A stretch of DNA of 64,000 bases from Kordia sp. (lineage in GTDB: Bacteria > Bacteroidota > Bacteroidia > Flavobacteriales > Flavobacteriaceae). A program made the position numbers and the translations under genes. The stretch spans positions 62,001-126,000 of the forward strand of contig NZ_JAKVBC010000006.1 in the NCBI RefSeq assembly GCF_022447245.1. The letters run 5' to 3'. Below, one piece after another: positions 39,334-49,267 of this stretch (positions are counted from its first letter, which is position 1; every line of letters begins with the position of its first letter). The notes below the pieces were generated by a model. That model did no database searches, was not told the DNA's origin, and saw only the letters and a program-made list of their open reading frames with translations.

Positions 39334-39984
39334 ATGATCTCAAAACTACATTATATATCTCAAGGAGCAACTCCCGAAGCACATTTGGAACATATACGAC
39401 GTGCATGTATTGCAGGCGCCGATTGGGTGCAATTACGTCTCAAAAATTTAGATGAAGTAGTAGCACTTGAAACTGCTCAAAAAGCAAAAGACATTACAGA
39501 TTATTTTCAAACGCGACTCATCATCAATGATCATTACAAAATAGCAATCGCTATAAAAGCTGATGGAGTGCATTTGGGAAAAAATGACGCTTGTCCACTA
39601 AAAGTAAGGAGAGAACTGGCTTCTTGGCAAATTATAGGTGGAACAGCCAATACTTTTCAAGATTGTGAAGCACTCATAAAAAAACAAGTAGATTATATTG
39701 GTTTAGGTCCGTTTCGCTTTACCAGCACGAAAGAAAATCTAAGTCCTGTGCTAGGTAAAAATGCCTACTTAACCATCATAGAAGCTTTAAAAACAACAAT
39801 CCCAATTATCGCTATTGGTGGAATTACAGTAAACGACACGGAACCTCTAATGATAACGGGCATTCATGGAATTGCAGTTTCTGGAGCGATTACCAACGAT
39901 TTCAATAACATCTCAAAATTTAATAAACTACTCGGAGGTCCTTCAACCAACGAACAAGTTTGGAAAGTACCTAATGAAAAATAA
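39334..39984 (+). CDS. thiE: Thiamine phosphate synthase
   Basis: 216 residues. [32 protein letters not shown] (the pyrophosphate site), [21 protein letters not shown], and IAIGGI are canonical ThiE motifs. It joins HMP pyrophosphate to thiazole phosphate. This is the second of two ThiE/TenI paralogues in the operon and carries the better conserved active site. Followed closely by thiG. Confidence 0.93.
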   Translation: MISKLHYISQGATPEAHLEHIRRACIAGADWVQLRLKNLDEVVALETAQKAKDITDYFQTRLIINDHYKIAIAIKADGVHLGKNDACPLKVRRELASWQIIGGTANTFQDCEALIKKQVDYIGLGPFRFTSTKENLSPVLGKNAYLTIIEALKTTIPIIAIGGITVNDTEPLMITGIHGIAVSGAITNDFNNISKFNKLLGGPSTNEQVWKVPNEK

Positions 39985-39988
39985 TAGC

Positions 39989-40762
39989 ATGGCAAGCATA
40001 CTTAACATAGCAGGCAAAGAATTCAACTCTCGATTGTTCACAGGAACTGGAAAATTTAGCTCTTCCCAGTTAATGAAAGAAGCGCTATTAGCTTCTGAAA
40101 GTGAATTAATTACTGTTGCATTAAAAAGAGTTGATGTACAAAACGAGCAAGATGACATTTTAACGCACTTACAACATCCTAAAATCAATTTATTACCAAA
40201 TACTTCTGGTGTCCGAAATGCAAAAGAAGCGGTTTTTGCGGCACAATTATCTAGAGAAGCTTTAAAAACGAATTGGATTAAATTAGAAATTCATCCCGAT
40301 CCTAGATATTTATTACCTGATCCAATAGAAACATTAAAGGCTGCGGAAGAATTGGTAAAGTTAGGATTTGTAGTGATGCCATATATTCATGCCGATCCTG
40401 TTTTATGCAAACGCTTGGAAGAAGTCGGTACACAATGCGTAATGCCATTAGGCGCTCCAATTGGTAGCAACAAGGGATTGAAAACTTTAGAGTTTCTAGA
40501 AATTATTATTGATCAGAGCAATGTTCCTGTTATTGTGGATGCAGGAATTGGTAGTCCCAGTCACGCTGCACATGCTATGGAATTAGGAGCTGATGCGGTT
40601 TTAGTAAATACTGCTATTGCTGTTTCTCAACATCCTGTAGAAATGGCGAAAGCATTTAAACTAACTGTAGAAGCTGGAAGAATCGCCTATGAAGCAAAAC
40701 TAGCACCAATAGTCCATAAAAAAGCGGAAGCTAGTAGTCCTTTAACCTCATTTTTGAACTAA
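39989..40762 (+). CDS. thiG: Thiazole synthase
   Basis: 257 residues from the ATG at 39989, the normal ThiG length; a start at 39974 would add five residues and overlap thi[11 protein letters not shown], the [12 protein letters not shown] loop, [10 protein letters not shown] with the Schiff-base Lys, [10 protein letters not shown], and [20 protein letters not shown] are all present. It builds the thiazole ring from DXP, dehydroglycine (from ThiH) and ThiS-thiocarboxylate. thiH follows after 4 bases. Confidence 0.95.
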   Translation: MASILNIAGKEFNSRLFTGTGKFSSSQLMKEALLASESELITVALKRVDVQNEQDDILTHLQHPKINLLPNTSGVRNAKEAVFAAQLSREALKTNWIKLEIHPDPRYLLPDPIETLKAAEELVKLGFVVMPYIHADPVLCKRLEEVGTQCVMPLGAPIGSNKGLKTLEFLEIIIDQSNVPVIVDAGIGSPSHAAHAMELGADAVLVNTAIAVSQHPVEMAKAFKLTVEAGRIAYEAKLAPIVHKKAEASSPLTSFLN

Positions 40763-40766
40763 CATC

Positions 40767-41879
40767 ATGAGTACATTCAAAGACATATTTGATACATATG
40801 ATTGGGACACAACACTTACCAGTATTTTAAACAAAACTACTGCGGACGTTGAACAAGCTTTGAGAAGCTCCAAATGTACTTTAGAAGATTTTAAAGCATT
40901 GGTTTCTCCTGCAGCTAAACCGTATTTAGAAGAAATGGCACAACTCAGTAGACAACTCACTAAAAAACGTTTTGGTAATACCATACAAATGTATGCTCCA
41001 ATGTATTTGAGTAATGAATGTCAAAATATTTGTACGTATTGTGGTTTTAGTTTGACGAATAAAATTCCACGCAGAACTTTAACGGATAGCGAGATTTTAA
41101 AAGAAGTTGCATTCATAAAGTCGAAAGGTTATGATCACATTCTTTTAGTTACTGGAGAAGCTAATAAAACGGTTGGTGTTCCGTATATCAACAACGCCAT
41201 ACAACTTATTCGTTCTCATTTTTCTAATATAACGATAGAAGTTCAACCACTCGATCAAGATGAATATGAATTATTGATTGAAAATGGATTATACGCGGTT
41301 TTAGTTTATCAAGAAACCTATCACAGAAACGAATATAAAAAGCATCATCCAAAAGGGAAAAAATCTAATTTTGATTATCGATTGGAAACTCCTGATCGAC
41401 TGGGAAAAGCTGGGATTCATAAAATAGGATTAGGCGCTTTATTTGGTTTGGAAGACTGGAGAGTTGACAGTTTTTTTACGGCATTGCATTTAAAGTATTT
41501 ACAGAAAACGTATTGGAAAACTAAGTACTCAATTTCATTTCCAAGACTTCGTCCACACTCAGGAGGCTTAGAGCCAAAAGTAGAAATGACAGATGCAGAC
41601 TTAGTTCAGCTAATTTGTGCTTATAGATTGTTGGATGAAGATGTTGAATTATCAATTTCCACCAGAGAAAGTGAAGTTTTCAGAGATAATATTGTCAATT
41701 TAGGCATTACTTCTATCAGTGCTGAATCTAAAACAAATCCTGGTGGTTATGCAGTTGAGCAACAATCTTTGGAACAATTTGAAATATCGGACGAACGCTC
41801 TACAGAGGAAATAACACAGATGTTAAAAAATCAAGGTTTGGAAGTCGTTTGGAAAGATTGGGCAAATAATTGGCAGTAA
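40767..41879 (+). CDS. thiH: 2-iminoacetate synthase (radical SAM, tyrosine lyase)
   Basis: 370 residues. The radical SAM cluster motif is CQNICTYC (Cys 85, 89, 92), with the preceding MYAPMYLSNEC typical of ThiH. It cleaves tyrosine to dehydroglycine and p-cresol, supplying ThiG in anaerobic-type thiazole synthesis. Further family segments are VQPLDQDEYE and ISFPRLRPHSGG. Needs SAM and an electron donor in the cytoplasm. The ThiF gene starts 7 bases later. Confidence 0.95.
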   Translation: MSTFKDIFDTYDWDTTLTSILNKTTADVEQALRSSKCTLEDFKALVSPAAKPYLEEMAQLSRQLTKKRFGNTIQMYAPMYLSNECQNICTYCGFSLTNKIPRRTLTDSEILKEVAFIKSKGYDHILLVTGEANKTVGVPYINNAIQLIRSHFSNITIEVQPLDQDEYELLIENGLYAVLVYQETYHRNEYKKHHPKGKKSNFDYRLETPDRLGKAGIHKIGLGALFGLEDWRVDSFFTALHLKYLQKTYWKTKYSISFPRLRPHSGGLEPKVEMTDADLVQLICAYRLLDEDVELSISTRESEVFRDNIVNLGITSISAESKTNPGGYAVEQQSLEQFEISDERSTEEITQMLKNQGLEVVWKDWANNWQ

Positions 41880-41886
41880 AAATACA

Positions 41887-42948
41887 ATGGAACTAACTCA
41901 GGAAGAACAACAACATTACAATCGTCATCTGATTTTAAATGATATCGGAATTGAAGGACAATTAAAACTAAAAAAAGCTCGTGTTTTAGTAATTGGTGCA
42001 GGTGGTTTGGGTTGTCCTGTACTTCAGTATTTAACTGCCGCTGGTGTTGGAACTATTGGAATTATTGACGATGATATTGTTGACAAAAGTAATTTGCAAC
42101 GTCAAATTCTATATACGTACGATGATCTTGGAATTTTAAAAACGGACGCAGCCGCTAAACGTTTGCAACGATTAAATCCCTTAGTAAATTTTACTACGTA
42201 TGCTAAACGTTTGTCGCACGAAAATGCAATTGATCTCTTCAATAAATATGATATTATTGTTGACGGAAGTGACAATTTCACTACTCGCTATCTAATCAAT
42301 GATGCAGCAATTTTAGCTAATAAACCTGTCGTTTTCGGTTCTATATTTAAGTTTGAAGGACATGTAAGTGTTTTTAATTACAAAAATGGTCCAACCGATC
42401 GTTGTTTATTTCCTAAACCTCCAAAATCTAATGAAGTTCCTAACTGTTCTGACATAGGCGTTTTGGGTATTTTACCTGGAATTATTGGATGTTTTCAAGC
42501 CAATGAAGTATTAAAAATTATCTGTGAAATCGGAACGGTCTTATCAGGAAAACTACTTACCTACAATGCATTGAATTCTCAACAATTGGTATTGAATTTG
42601 AAAAAAAACAATACTATTACAATTACAGAACTTTCTGAAGATTATGAAGCCTTTTGCGGAATCCCAAAGCATTCTAAAAAAATAACACTCGCCACTTTAG
42701 AAAAGAATTTACAACACTATAATTTGTTAGATGTTCGAGAGACTTGGGAACGAACAGAACACCATATTGGCGGACAACATATTCCTCTTGGAGAATTAGC
42801 ATTTAGGGCTCATGAAATACCGCAAAATAAAGATTTGGTTGTTTATTGTGAAACTGGTTTGCGTAGTGTTGTTGCGATTGAGTTTTTAAGGGAATCAGGC
42901 TTTAGCAAACAACTTTTGAGTTTATCCTTAAGCTATATAAATAATTAA
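41887..42948 (+). CDS. thiF: ThiF/MoeB-type adenylyltransferase with C-terminal rhodanese domain, probably shortened at its end
   Basis: 353 residues. E1-like domain: RHLILNDIGIEGQLKLKKARVLVIGAGGLGCP, the DKSNLQRQ arginine finger, and DGSDNFTTRYLINDA. Rhodanese domain (about 278-353) with the sulfur-carrying Cys in VVYCETGLRS. It adenylates ThiS and may also load sulfur. The region that in MoeB/ThiF holds two CxxC zinc pairs has only isolated Cys (RCLFP, PNCSD, AFCGI), so no structural zinc is expected. The tail FSKQLLSLSLSYINN lacks the usual final Gly-Gly...Trp of rhodaneses, and the TAA stop is the first bases of the IS982-like left end, so the insertion probably replaced the last residues. 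Confidence 0.88.
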   Translation: MELTQEEQQHYNRHLILNDIGIEGQLKLKKARVLVIGAGGLGCPVLQYLTAAGVGTIGIIDDDIVDKSNLQRQILYTYDDLGILKTDAAAKRLQRLNPLVNFTTYAKRLSHENAIDLFNKYDIIVDGSDNFTTRYLINDAAILANKPVVFGSIFKFEGHVSVFNYKNGPTDRCLFPKPPKSNEVPNCSDIGVLGILPGIIGCFQANEVLKIICEIGTVLSGKLLTYNALNSQQLVLNLKKNNTITITELSEDYEAFCGIPKHSKKITLATLEKNLQHYNLLDVRETWERTEHHIGGQHIPLGELAFRAHEIPQNKDLVVYCETGLRSVVAIEFLRESGFSKQLLSLSLSYINN

Positions 42949-43868
42949 CCCGAGTTTCCCAAAAAAAAAACGGAGCAAATTAAGTTTTGATATTTTTGAA
43001 ATAGCAAGACAAAAAAATCACTCAAGATGCACCAAGACAAAGTTATATAGATATACTGTACTATAGATGATATTTTAAAACAAATGTAACATCAAGAACA
43101 TAACAATAGAAAATGTAGCGATAGTCAACTGCTCACTGTAGCTATAGTTTCTGCTATGTTTTTTGCAGGGAATCAAACTACAGCACTTTCTTATATGTGG
43201 AGTCATATATTTGACAAAATCCTCAATAAAAGTGGATTTACCAAACGTTTACATAAACTCAAAGAATTATTGTTGAGTATTTTCTTTAGTATTGGTAGGA
43301 TCTTCAAATATATCCATTGTGAAATGGAATATATTAAAGACTCATTTCCTGTAAAAGTATGTCATAACATGCGCATTAAGCGTTGTAAATTAGTCAAAGG
43401 AGAAGAATATAGAGCTTATAATGCTTCAAAACGGGAGTACTTTTATGGATTTAAAGTGCAATTGATTACCACTAAAGAAGGGATTCCTGTAGAAATGTAT
43501 TTTGTAGAAGGCAAAGAACATGACTCACAAATATCACAACGAATGTATCATGATTTACAAGCAGAGAGCTCACTATATGGAGATAGTGGCTATACTGATT
43601 ATGAGCTTGAAGACCTATTTAAAGAGACAGAACAAGTTCATTTACAAATCGCTAGAGAGAAAAACTCAAAAAGAAAGGATGAACCCTTTAAAGCTTACAT
43701 CAAAGAAGCTATGAGAAAAATAATTGAAACATTTATTAGTCAAATTACTGGCCTTATGCCTAGACATATAAATGCTGTTACTGCAAAAGGATTCATTATT
43801 AAACTCATCCTATTTGTAATGGCATTTCAAATCAAAAATGTAATCTAATTTATAGGAAACTTGGGTTA
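42946..43868 (+). mobile_element. IS982-family insertion sequence, degenerate
   Basis: Terminal inverted repeats TAACCCGAGTTTCC (42946-42959) and GGAAACTTGGGTTA (43855-43868) match with one mismatch. They enclose a transposase gene of the IS982 family. No flanking direct repeat is evident, so the target duplication has been lost or a deletion took place at one side. Element length is about 920 bases. It lies between the 3' end of thiF and the 3' end of a convergent serine hydrolase gene. Confidence 0.8.
43027..43848 (+). pseudogene. IS982-family transposase with two nonsense codons
   Basis: The frame starts MHQDKVI, meets TAG at 43048-43050, reads IYCTIDDILKQM, meets TAA at 43087-43089, and is then open (HQEHNNRKCSDSQLLTVAIV...) to 43848. 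The part from 43156 (230 residues) contains the DDE core: IKDSFPVKVCHNMRI, YGDSGYTDYELE with an acidic residue, and the C-terminal ETFISQITGLMPRHINAVT. Full length would be about 273 residues. Two stops near the start mean it cannot make a full transposase, though a shortened one from 43156 is possible. Confidence 0.8.
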
Positions 43869-43869
43869 A

Positions 43870-44961
43870 CTAGTTTATCAACAGATTAATCTTTTCCCAA
43901 AGGACATTATCAAAGTCAGAAAGTGCAAAATTGGCGTTGTCAGCAGCATTTCCCATTCGGATAATCACTAAGTTTTTACTTGGAACGATATAAATTTTCT
44001 GATCATTTTTTCCTAAAGCACAGTACATATCTTGTGGTGCATTTGGAACGAGTTCACCGCTAAACTCCAATTGCGTTTGTGGCAAACGATAACTCGTTTT
44101 TCCATTGAGCCACCATAAATAACCATAGGCTTCATTAATGTTTTGAGAAGTAGAGGTAGCTTCATTCAAAAAACTTTCTGGAATAATTTGCTCATCATTC
44201 CATGTGCCATTCGCAGCAATTAATAAACCAAAACGTGCCATGCTTCGCGTTGTACTCCAATATACATTTGCATTGTCCGTTTGAATCCACGCGCCAGTCA
44301 TTCCGATTCTATTTTTTAGTTTCGTTTCAAAATAGCTATCCCAAGATTGATTGCTTGCAGCGGCAATAACATCTTGCATTTTTAAAAAAACACCATGATA
44401 TGCCCAACGTGAACCAGCATCGGAAAGATATTCTAAATCGCTTGGCGAAATGCCACTTCCTAAACCATCATCCAAACCAGAAGTCATAGACAATAGATTT
44501 TGGCAAGTGATTAAATTCTCTTTTTCTAAGGCGGCACTTGTCCAATTGTTGCCAATATAATCTGAAACTCTATCGTTGAGGTTTAGAAGATTTTCTTCTT
44601 GTGCAATTCCTGCAACTGCGGTTGTCAATGTTTTTCCTGCGCTAGCCCAATACCAAGGTGATGATTCTGTATGTTCATCAAAATAATTTTCAACTACTAT
44701 TTTTCCTTTGTGTAAAATGACAAAGCTTTTGGTGTTTTTTTCTTCAAGATAAGTTAAAAGTGGTTGTAATTGATCTGTGTTCCAATTTAATTCTGCAATG
44801 GCTTTCGTTTCCCAAGTACTCGAATTTAGAGGAGGAAAATACAGAGAGTCATCAACAATAGTAGGTCTTTCTTCTTCTAGAATTTCGTCGACAGCTTCCG
44901 AAGAACAGTTTAAAAAAAGTACTAAAAAAAAGAGTGTAGCAAAAAAAAGTGGACGATTCAT
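43870..44961 (-). CDS. Serine hydrolase (class C beta-lactamase-like) lipoprotein
   Basis: 363 residues. Lipobox LVLFLNCSSEA near residue 19. Beta-lactamase/transpeptidase-like core: FVILHKGKIVVENYF, then SAGKTLTTAVAGIA with the nucleophile Ser and Lys (SxxK), and a tyrosine motif candidate YGYLWWLNG. Proteins of this group are esterases, amidases or peptidases rather than resistance enzymes. The stop codon is immediately beside the right end of the IS element. Divergent from rimO. Confidence 0.82.
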   Translation of the reverse strand: MNRPLFFATLFFLVLFLNCSSEAVDEILEEERPTIVDDSLYFPPLNSSTWETKAIAELNWNTDQLQPLLTYLEEKNTKSFVILHKGKIVVENYFDEHTESSPWYWASAGKTLTTAVAGIAQEENLLNLNDRVSDYIGNNWTSAALEKENLITCQNLLSMTSGLDDGLGSGISPSDLEYLSDAGSRWAYHGVFLKMQDVIAAASNQSWDSYFETKLKNRIGMTGAWIQTDNANVYWSTTRSMARFGLLIAANGTWNDEQIIPESFLNEATSTSQNINEAYGYLWWLNGKTSYRLPQTQLEFSGELVPNAPQDMYCALGKNDQKIYIVPSKNLVIIRMGNAADNANFALSDFDNVLWEKINLLIN

Positions 44962-45015
44962 CTTTTAGATTTTCATTTAAGACTCATAAAAATACCAAAG
45001 GTTTAAATTAGATTG

Positions 45016-45023
45016 TATCTTTG
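45016..45023 (+). promoter_or_regulatory. Candidate -7 element before rimO
   Basis: TATCTTTG fits TAnnTTTG and ends 18 bases before the ATG at 45042. It overlaps the TTG at 45021, so the downstream ATG is the better start. No clear -33 TTG. Confidence 0.5.
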
Positions 45024-45041
45024 TCCACTGATTTTTTTGAT

Positions 45042-46343
45042 ATGAGAACAAAGACGTTAAAGAAAAATAAGATCAATGTAGTTACACTTGGATGTTCTAA
45101 GAATGTATACGATTCTGAAGTTTTGATGGGACAACTAAAGGCAAATGGCAAAGAAGTAGCACATGAGGAAGAAGGAAATATTGTGGTAATCAACACCTGC
45201 GGATTCATCAATAATGCCAAAGAAGAAAGTGTAAATACGATTTTAGACTATGTTCAAAAGAAAGAAGATGGAGAAGTTGATAAAGTCTTTGTGACGGGTT
45301 GTTTGAGTGAGCGTTATAAGCCAGACTTAGAAGCTGAAATTCCAGATGTAGACCAATATTTTGGAACGACACAATTACCACAATTATTGAAAGCTCTTGG
45401 AGCAGATTATAAACATGAGTTAATTGGTGAACGAATTACAACAACACCAAAAAACTATGCATATCTTAAAATTGCAGAAGGTTGCGATCGTCCGTGTTCT
45501 TTTTGTGCGATTCCTTTAATGAGAGGAAAACACAAATCTACACCAATTGAAGAATTGGTTACTGAAGCAGAAAAATTAGCAGCAAAAGGAGTTAAAGAAC
45601 TCATTTTAATTGCACAAGATTTAACCTATTACGGATTAGATTTATATAAAAAGCGAAACCTAGCCGAATTATTACGTGCCTTGGTAAAAGTAGAAGGCAT
45701 TGAATGGATTCGTTTGCATTACGCGTTTCCTGCAGGTTTCCCAATGGACGTACTAGAAGTTATGAAAGAAGAACCAAAAATCTGTAACTATCTAGATATT
45801 CCATTACAACACATTGCAGATGATATCTTAAAATCTATGCGCCGTGGAACGAATCAAGCGAAGACAACAAAATTGTTGAAAGAATTTAGAGCTGCAGTTC
45901 CAGAAATGACTATTCGTACGACACTGATTGTTGGATATCCAGGAGAAACGGAAGAGCATTTCCAAACACTTAAAAACTGGGTTGAAGAAATGCGTTTCGA
46001 ACGTTTAGGATGCTTTACCTATTCACACGAAGAAAACACGCATGCATACACTTTAGAAGACGATGTTCCAGAAGAAGTAAAGCAACAACGCGCGAATGAA
46101 ATTATGGAAATTCAGTCGCAAATTTCATGGGAATTGAATCAAGAGAAAATTGGACAAACTTTTAAGTGTATCATTGATCGTAAAGAAGGAAACTATTTCG
46201 TTGGTCGTACCGAATTTGATTCTCCAGATGTAGACAATGAAGTCTTAATTGATGCTTCAAAATTCTACGTAAAACAAGGTGAATTTGTAGACGTTAAAAT
46301 CACAGATGCCGCTGATTTTGATTTGTACGGAGAACCTGTTTAG
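45042..46343 (+). CDS. rimO: Ribosomal protein S12 methylthiotransferase RimO
   Basis: 433 residues from the ATG at 45042, chosen because a promoter box overlaps the earlier TTG. N-terminal UPF0004 domain with VTLGCSKN (first cluster Cys) and NTCGFI. The radical SAM motif is CDRPCSFCAIP (C-x3-C-x2-C). The C-terminal TRAM domain follows from about 370. It adds a methylthio group to an Asp of ribosomal protein S12 using two 4Fe-4S clusters. The HYAFPAGFP and RRGTNQAKT segments are RimO-type rather than MiaB-type. Monocistronic. Confidence 0.95.
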   Translation: MRTKTLKKNKINVVTLGCSKNVYDSEVLMGQLKANGKEVAHEEEGNIVVINTCGFINNAKEESVNTILDYVQKKEDGEVDKVFVTGCLSERYKPDLEAEIPDVDQYFGTTQLPQLLKALGADYKHELIGERITTTPKNYAYLKIAEGCDRPCSFCAIPLMRGKHKSTPIEELVTEAEKLAAKGVKELILIAQDLTYYGLDLYKKRNLAELLRALVKVEGIEWIRLHYAFPAGFPMDVLEVMKEEPKICNYLDIPLQHIADDILKSMRRGTNQAKTTKLLKEFRAAVPEMTIRTTLIVGYPGETEEHFQTLKNWVEEMRFERLGCFTYSHEENTHAYTLEDDVPEEVKQQRANEIMEIQSQISWELNQEKIGQTFKCIIDRKEGNYFVGRTEFDSPDVDNEVLIDASKFYVKQGEFVDVKITDAADFDLYGEPV

Positions 46344-46657
46344 AACTCAAAACGCCAAATGCTAAAATTTTAATGTAAAAGTAATTGATACGTCATTACC
46401 AAGAGTTTATGACGAAGTAGTCTGTTTCTCCTTAAATTAGAAACTTATTGCTAAATCGCATAAATTTCAAACAAACAAATCTACGAATCAAAAAATATAT
46501 GCTGAAGCGTTAATAAGCTTAAGAATTAGTTTGATTGAAAAATCTAAAAGCGAAGCGTTCAGGAGTTTTAGAGCGATAGCGATCTAATAATACCTAACAA
46601 CGTCAGCGATCCAAAAGCGAAAGCGTATCCAAATAAATTAGATGAGTGTAGTCGAAG
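46344..46657. repeat. Gene-free stretch filled with decayed dispersed repeats
   Basis: Between rimO and the carboxypeptidase gene no coding signal was seen. At 46390-46427 lies a worn copy of the element at 61869 (CGTCATTACCAAGAG...GACGAAGTAGTCTGTTTC). From 46550 there are GCGAAGC/AGCGATAGCGATC-type fragments with local dyads. At 46641-46666 is copy 2 of the TCGACT element (reverse orientation), which reaches the stop codon of the carboxypeptidase gene. Function unknown. Confidence 0.5.
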
Positions 46658-49135
46658 CTACAGTTCAAACGAATTATTATTCACCATAAAAACAGCGTTG
46701 GCAAAAAACAGCTTTCCATTTTCCCAAAAAGCACGAAACATTGGATTGTCTACCATATAAATCATACTTCCATTTCCAATTCTATGTTCTCCAAAAACTA
46801 AGGTGTTTTTAATATTTTTCACAGCTTTATAACCTGCAAAACCAGAAACTACTTTGTTATCTTCCGAGTATGCAACCGTATAACCACCTTTTAAATAATC
46901 ATACGCATCGCTACCTAACTTCAATGTAAAATAAGAATCATCATAACCAAAAGCTAGCGGATGCGTAGTGTCTACTTTTGTTTTAAAAATAGCACCTGTG
47001 ATATAGTTAGAAATATTTTGGCGTTCGCTTTTTGCATACGAAATGATTTCATTTTTACCACCATTGTCTTCAGGTTGTTTTCTAGAAATTCCAAACCCTT
47101 CTTTTCCATCAAAAGTTCGCAATGCACCTTTCATAGCAATTACTTTTCCGCCTCGAGAAATCCAGTTTTTCAAGGTTTTCAATTGTTTACTATCGAAGAT
47201 ATCTCTGTAACTTCCATCAGGTAAAATCAAAATATTAAATGAATTTAGTGTGCCAGAAGAAAAACTATCAGAATTAATATTCGTTACAGGAAACTTTAAC
47301 TCTTGTTCAAAAAAGTACCAAAGCTCCCCAAAAGCTAAGGAACTTGTTGCTTCTCCAGAAATCACTGCAATCTTTGGCATTTTAATTTCCTTAATATCTG
47401 GTGAACCTAAATCGACACCGCTATCTGCAAATCCTGAAGTTATACTTGATAATTGGATATAATTCTCAATCGCGATATCAAAAACAGTATCATGAAAATT
47501 CGCTACATTTTTATTATCGCCTTTGGTGATAATCAAAGAACCACGATCAAACGTTTTTCCATTAACTGTAAAAGTCTTCTCTGCAAATCGTACGCGAACT
47601 CCAGCTTGTAGTAGTTGCCCTAAAAATGCAGCATCTGCAACATTTTTCCAATCAGTTACATAGGCAACCGCATTTGTTTTTTGCGGAACATTTAGTGGAA
47701 TATCAAAACCAGTAATTTTATCGTAAGGAACAATGGTTTTAGAAGCAATAGTGTTCAATCCGTACGCATATGGAATACTCCACGCAGTAATGTCATAAGT
47801 AACCGAATCACTCAATTTGGCTTTAGGTTCAAACAATACTTTTACCATATTGGCTTTTGCTTGATTGGTGCTTACTAATAATGCATTTTTTACCTTTCTT
47901 GAAGTTTGTTGTCCACTTTGATAGTCAAAACCTTTTACAGTGTTACTAGTCAAATCATATTGAATTTCATGTCTATCCAAAAGCCTCATTAACTTTTTAA
48001 TACGATATTTATTTCCTTCTAATACATAGCTTTTATAAGTGAAGTCTTTATTACTAAAATATTTTTTGAACTCTGAATTTAGCTTATCAGCATTCTTAGA
48101 AGAAATTTCTACGGTAGATAATCCTGTTGTGTGATGATGTGCAATACGATCTTTCAAGGTCAACAAATCACCTTCATCATTAATAATTCCTAAACCAGCA
48201 CGTCCATGCCCAGCTTGCTCATACGTCATTCCAATAGCTCCGTTGAACGTTGGATATGTATCTCCATAACTTGGATAAAACAAATCAAAACGCTCACGGG
48301 TAAAATACAACCAGCCTTCTTTATCAAAATAACCTGCATGATTTTTTCCTATTTGCGTCTGAAAATCACGTTGCCAATCAGTAATCACTTCATGGAAAGG
48401 TTCTGCAGCTGGTGCAAAATAATACGGTTCGTTAATGCCTTGCTCATGAAAATCTACATGAATATGTGGTAACCATTTGTTATACACTTTTAAGCGTTGA
48501 CGTGTTTCTACTTGTGTTGCCCAAGCCCAATCTCTATTCAAATCAAACAAATAATGATTCGGTCTTCCACCTGGCCACGGTTCATCATGTTCTTTGGCTT
48601 TCTGATTTGAATTATACGGAAAACTAGCTACTTGATTGTACCAATTCACATATCGATCACGTCCATCTGGATTGATACACGGATCCATAATCACAACCGT
48701 ATTTTGCAACCAAGCTTTTTTGGAAGTAATCAGTTCGTAAATTGTTTTCATAGAAGCTTCTGTTCCAGAAGATTCATTTCCATGCACATTATAACTCAAC
48801 CAAACAATTGCTTTATCGGCAGTATTTTCAGAAGAGCTAATTTTAGTATTTGCTATATGATTACTTCGAATGCTTTCTAAATTTTCTAAATTTTCAGGAG
48901 AAGAAACGTAGGCTACTTGTAACAAACGATGTTCATTAGTTTTACCATATTCTTCCAATTGAACCATATTAGAAGCTTTTGCTAAATATTGATAATAATC
49001 CACCACACGATAATGGTTCGTAAAGCGTGTTCCCAACTCATAGCCTAAAAACTCGTCAGGCGATTGAATATTTTGCGCAAAAAATGAAGTTGAAATAATA
49101 AAAAATGAAAGTAAAGTAAAAATATGTCGTCTCAT
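46658..49135 (-). CDS. Secreted M14-family zinc carboxypeptidase
   Basis: 825 residues. Signal peptide 1-20 (ISTSFFAQ). M14 domain: YNVHGNESSG with zinc ligands His 118 and Glu 121, DPCINPDGRDRYVNWYN with the substrate Arg region, DLNRDWAWATQVETR, and HIHVDFHEQG with the third zinc His (about 230). The C-terminal half (about 420-825) looks like a class I glutamine amidotransferase-like fold (LNSFNILILPDGSYRDIF...LKNWISRGGKVIAMKGAL), a layout common for large Bacteroidota M14 enzymes. It probably works on peptides or peptidoglycan outside the cytoplasm. Monocistronic. Confidence 0.88.
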   Translation of the reverse strand: MRRHIFTLLSFFIISTSFFAQNIQSPDEFLGYELGTRFTNHYRVVDYYQYLAKASNMVQLEEYGKTNEHRLLQVAYVSSPENLENLESIRSNHIANTKISSSENTADKAIVWLSYNVHGNESSGTEASMKTIYELITSKKAWLQNTVVIMDPCINPDGRDRYVNWYNQVASFPYNSNQKAKEHDEPWPGGRPNHYLFDLNRDWAWATQVETRQRLKVYNKWLPHIHVDFHEQGINEPYYFAPAAEPFHEVITDWQRDFQTQIGKNHAGYFDKEGWLYFTRERFDLFYPSYGDTYPTFNGAIGMTYEQAGHGRAGLGIINDEGDLLTLKDRIAHHHTTGLSTVEISSKNADKLNSEFKKYFSNKDFTYKSYVLEGNKYRIKKLMRLLDRHEIQYDLTSNTVKGFDYQSGQQTSRKVKNALLVSTNQAKANMVKVLFEPKAKLSDSVTYDITAWSIPYAYGLNTIASKTIVPYDKITGFDIPLNVPQKTNAVAYVTDWKNVADAAFLGQLLQAGVRVRFAEKTFTVNGKTFDRGSLIITKGDNKNVANFHDTVFDIAIENYIQLSSITSGFADSGVDLGSPDIKEIKMPKIAVISGEATSSLAFGELWYFFEQELKFPVTNINSDSFSSGTLNSFNILILPDGSYRDIFDSKQLKTLKNWISRGGKVIAMKGALRTFDGKEGFGISRKQPEDNGGKNEIISYAKSERQNISNYITGAIFKTKVDTTHPLAFGYDDSYFTLKLGSDAYDYLKGGYTVAYSEDNKVVSGFAGYKAVKNIKNTLVFGEHRIGNGSMIYMVDNPMFRAFWENGKLFFANAVFMVNNNSFEL

Positions 49136-49243
49136 TACAAATGATAAGTTAGATAGACATCAAAGCTAACTAATATAATTTTAAAAAAGAATATCTTAAC
49201 GAAATTTTGAGAAAATTCCATTTCAAATAGCTTTATCTTTGCA

Positions 49244-49251
49244 ACTTTAAA
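49244..49251 (+). promoter_or_regulatory. Candidate -7 element before bshC
   Basis: TATCTTTG with a TTTC 19 bases upstream (49221-49224), a near match to the -33 element. Ends 16 bases before the bshC ATG. Confidence 0.5.
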
Positions 49252-49267
49252 ATCCTCATGACCAACT

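Noticed and set aside
43870-44961. Antibiotic-resistance beta-lactamase
   Set aside because: The SxxK fold is shared by many esterases and peptidases, and it is a lipoprotein without specific class C motifs such as a clear KTG; resistance cannot be claimed.
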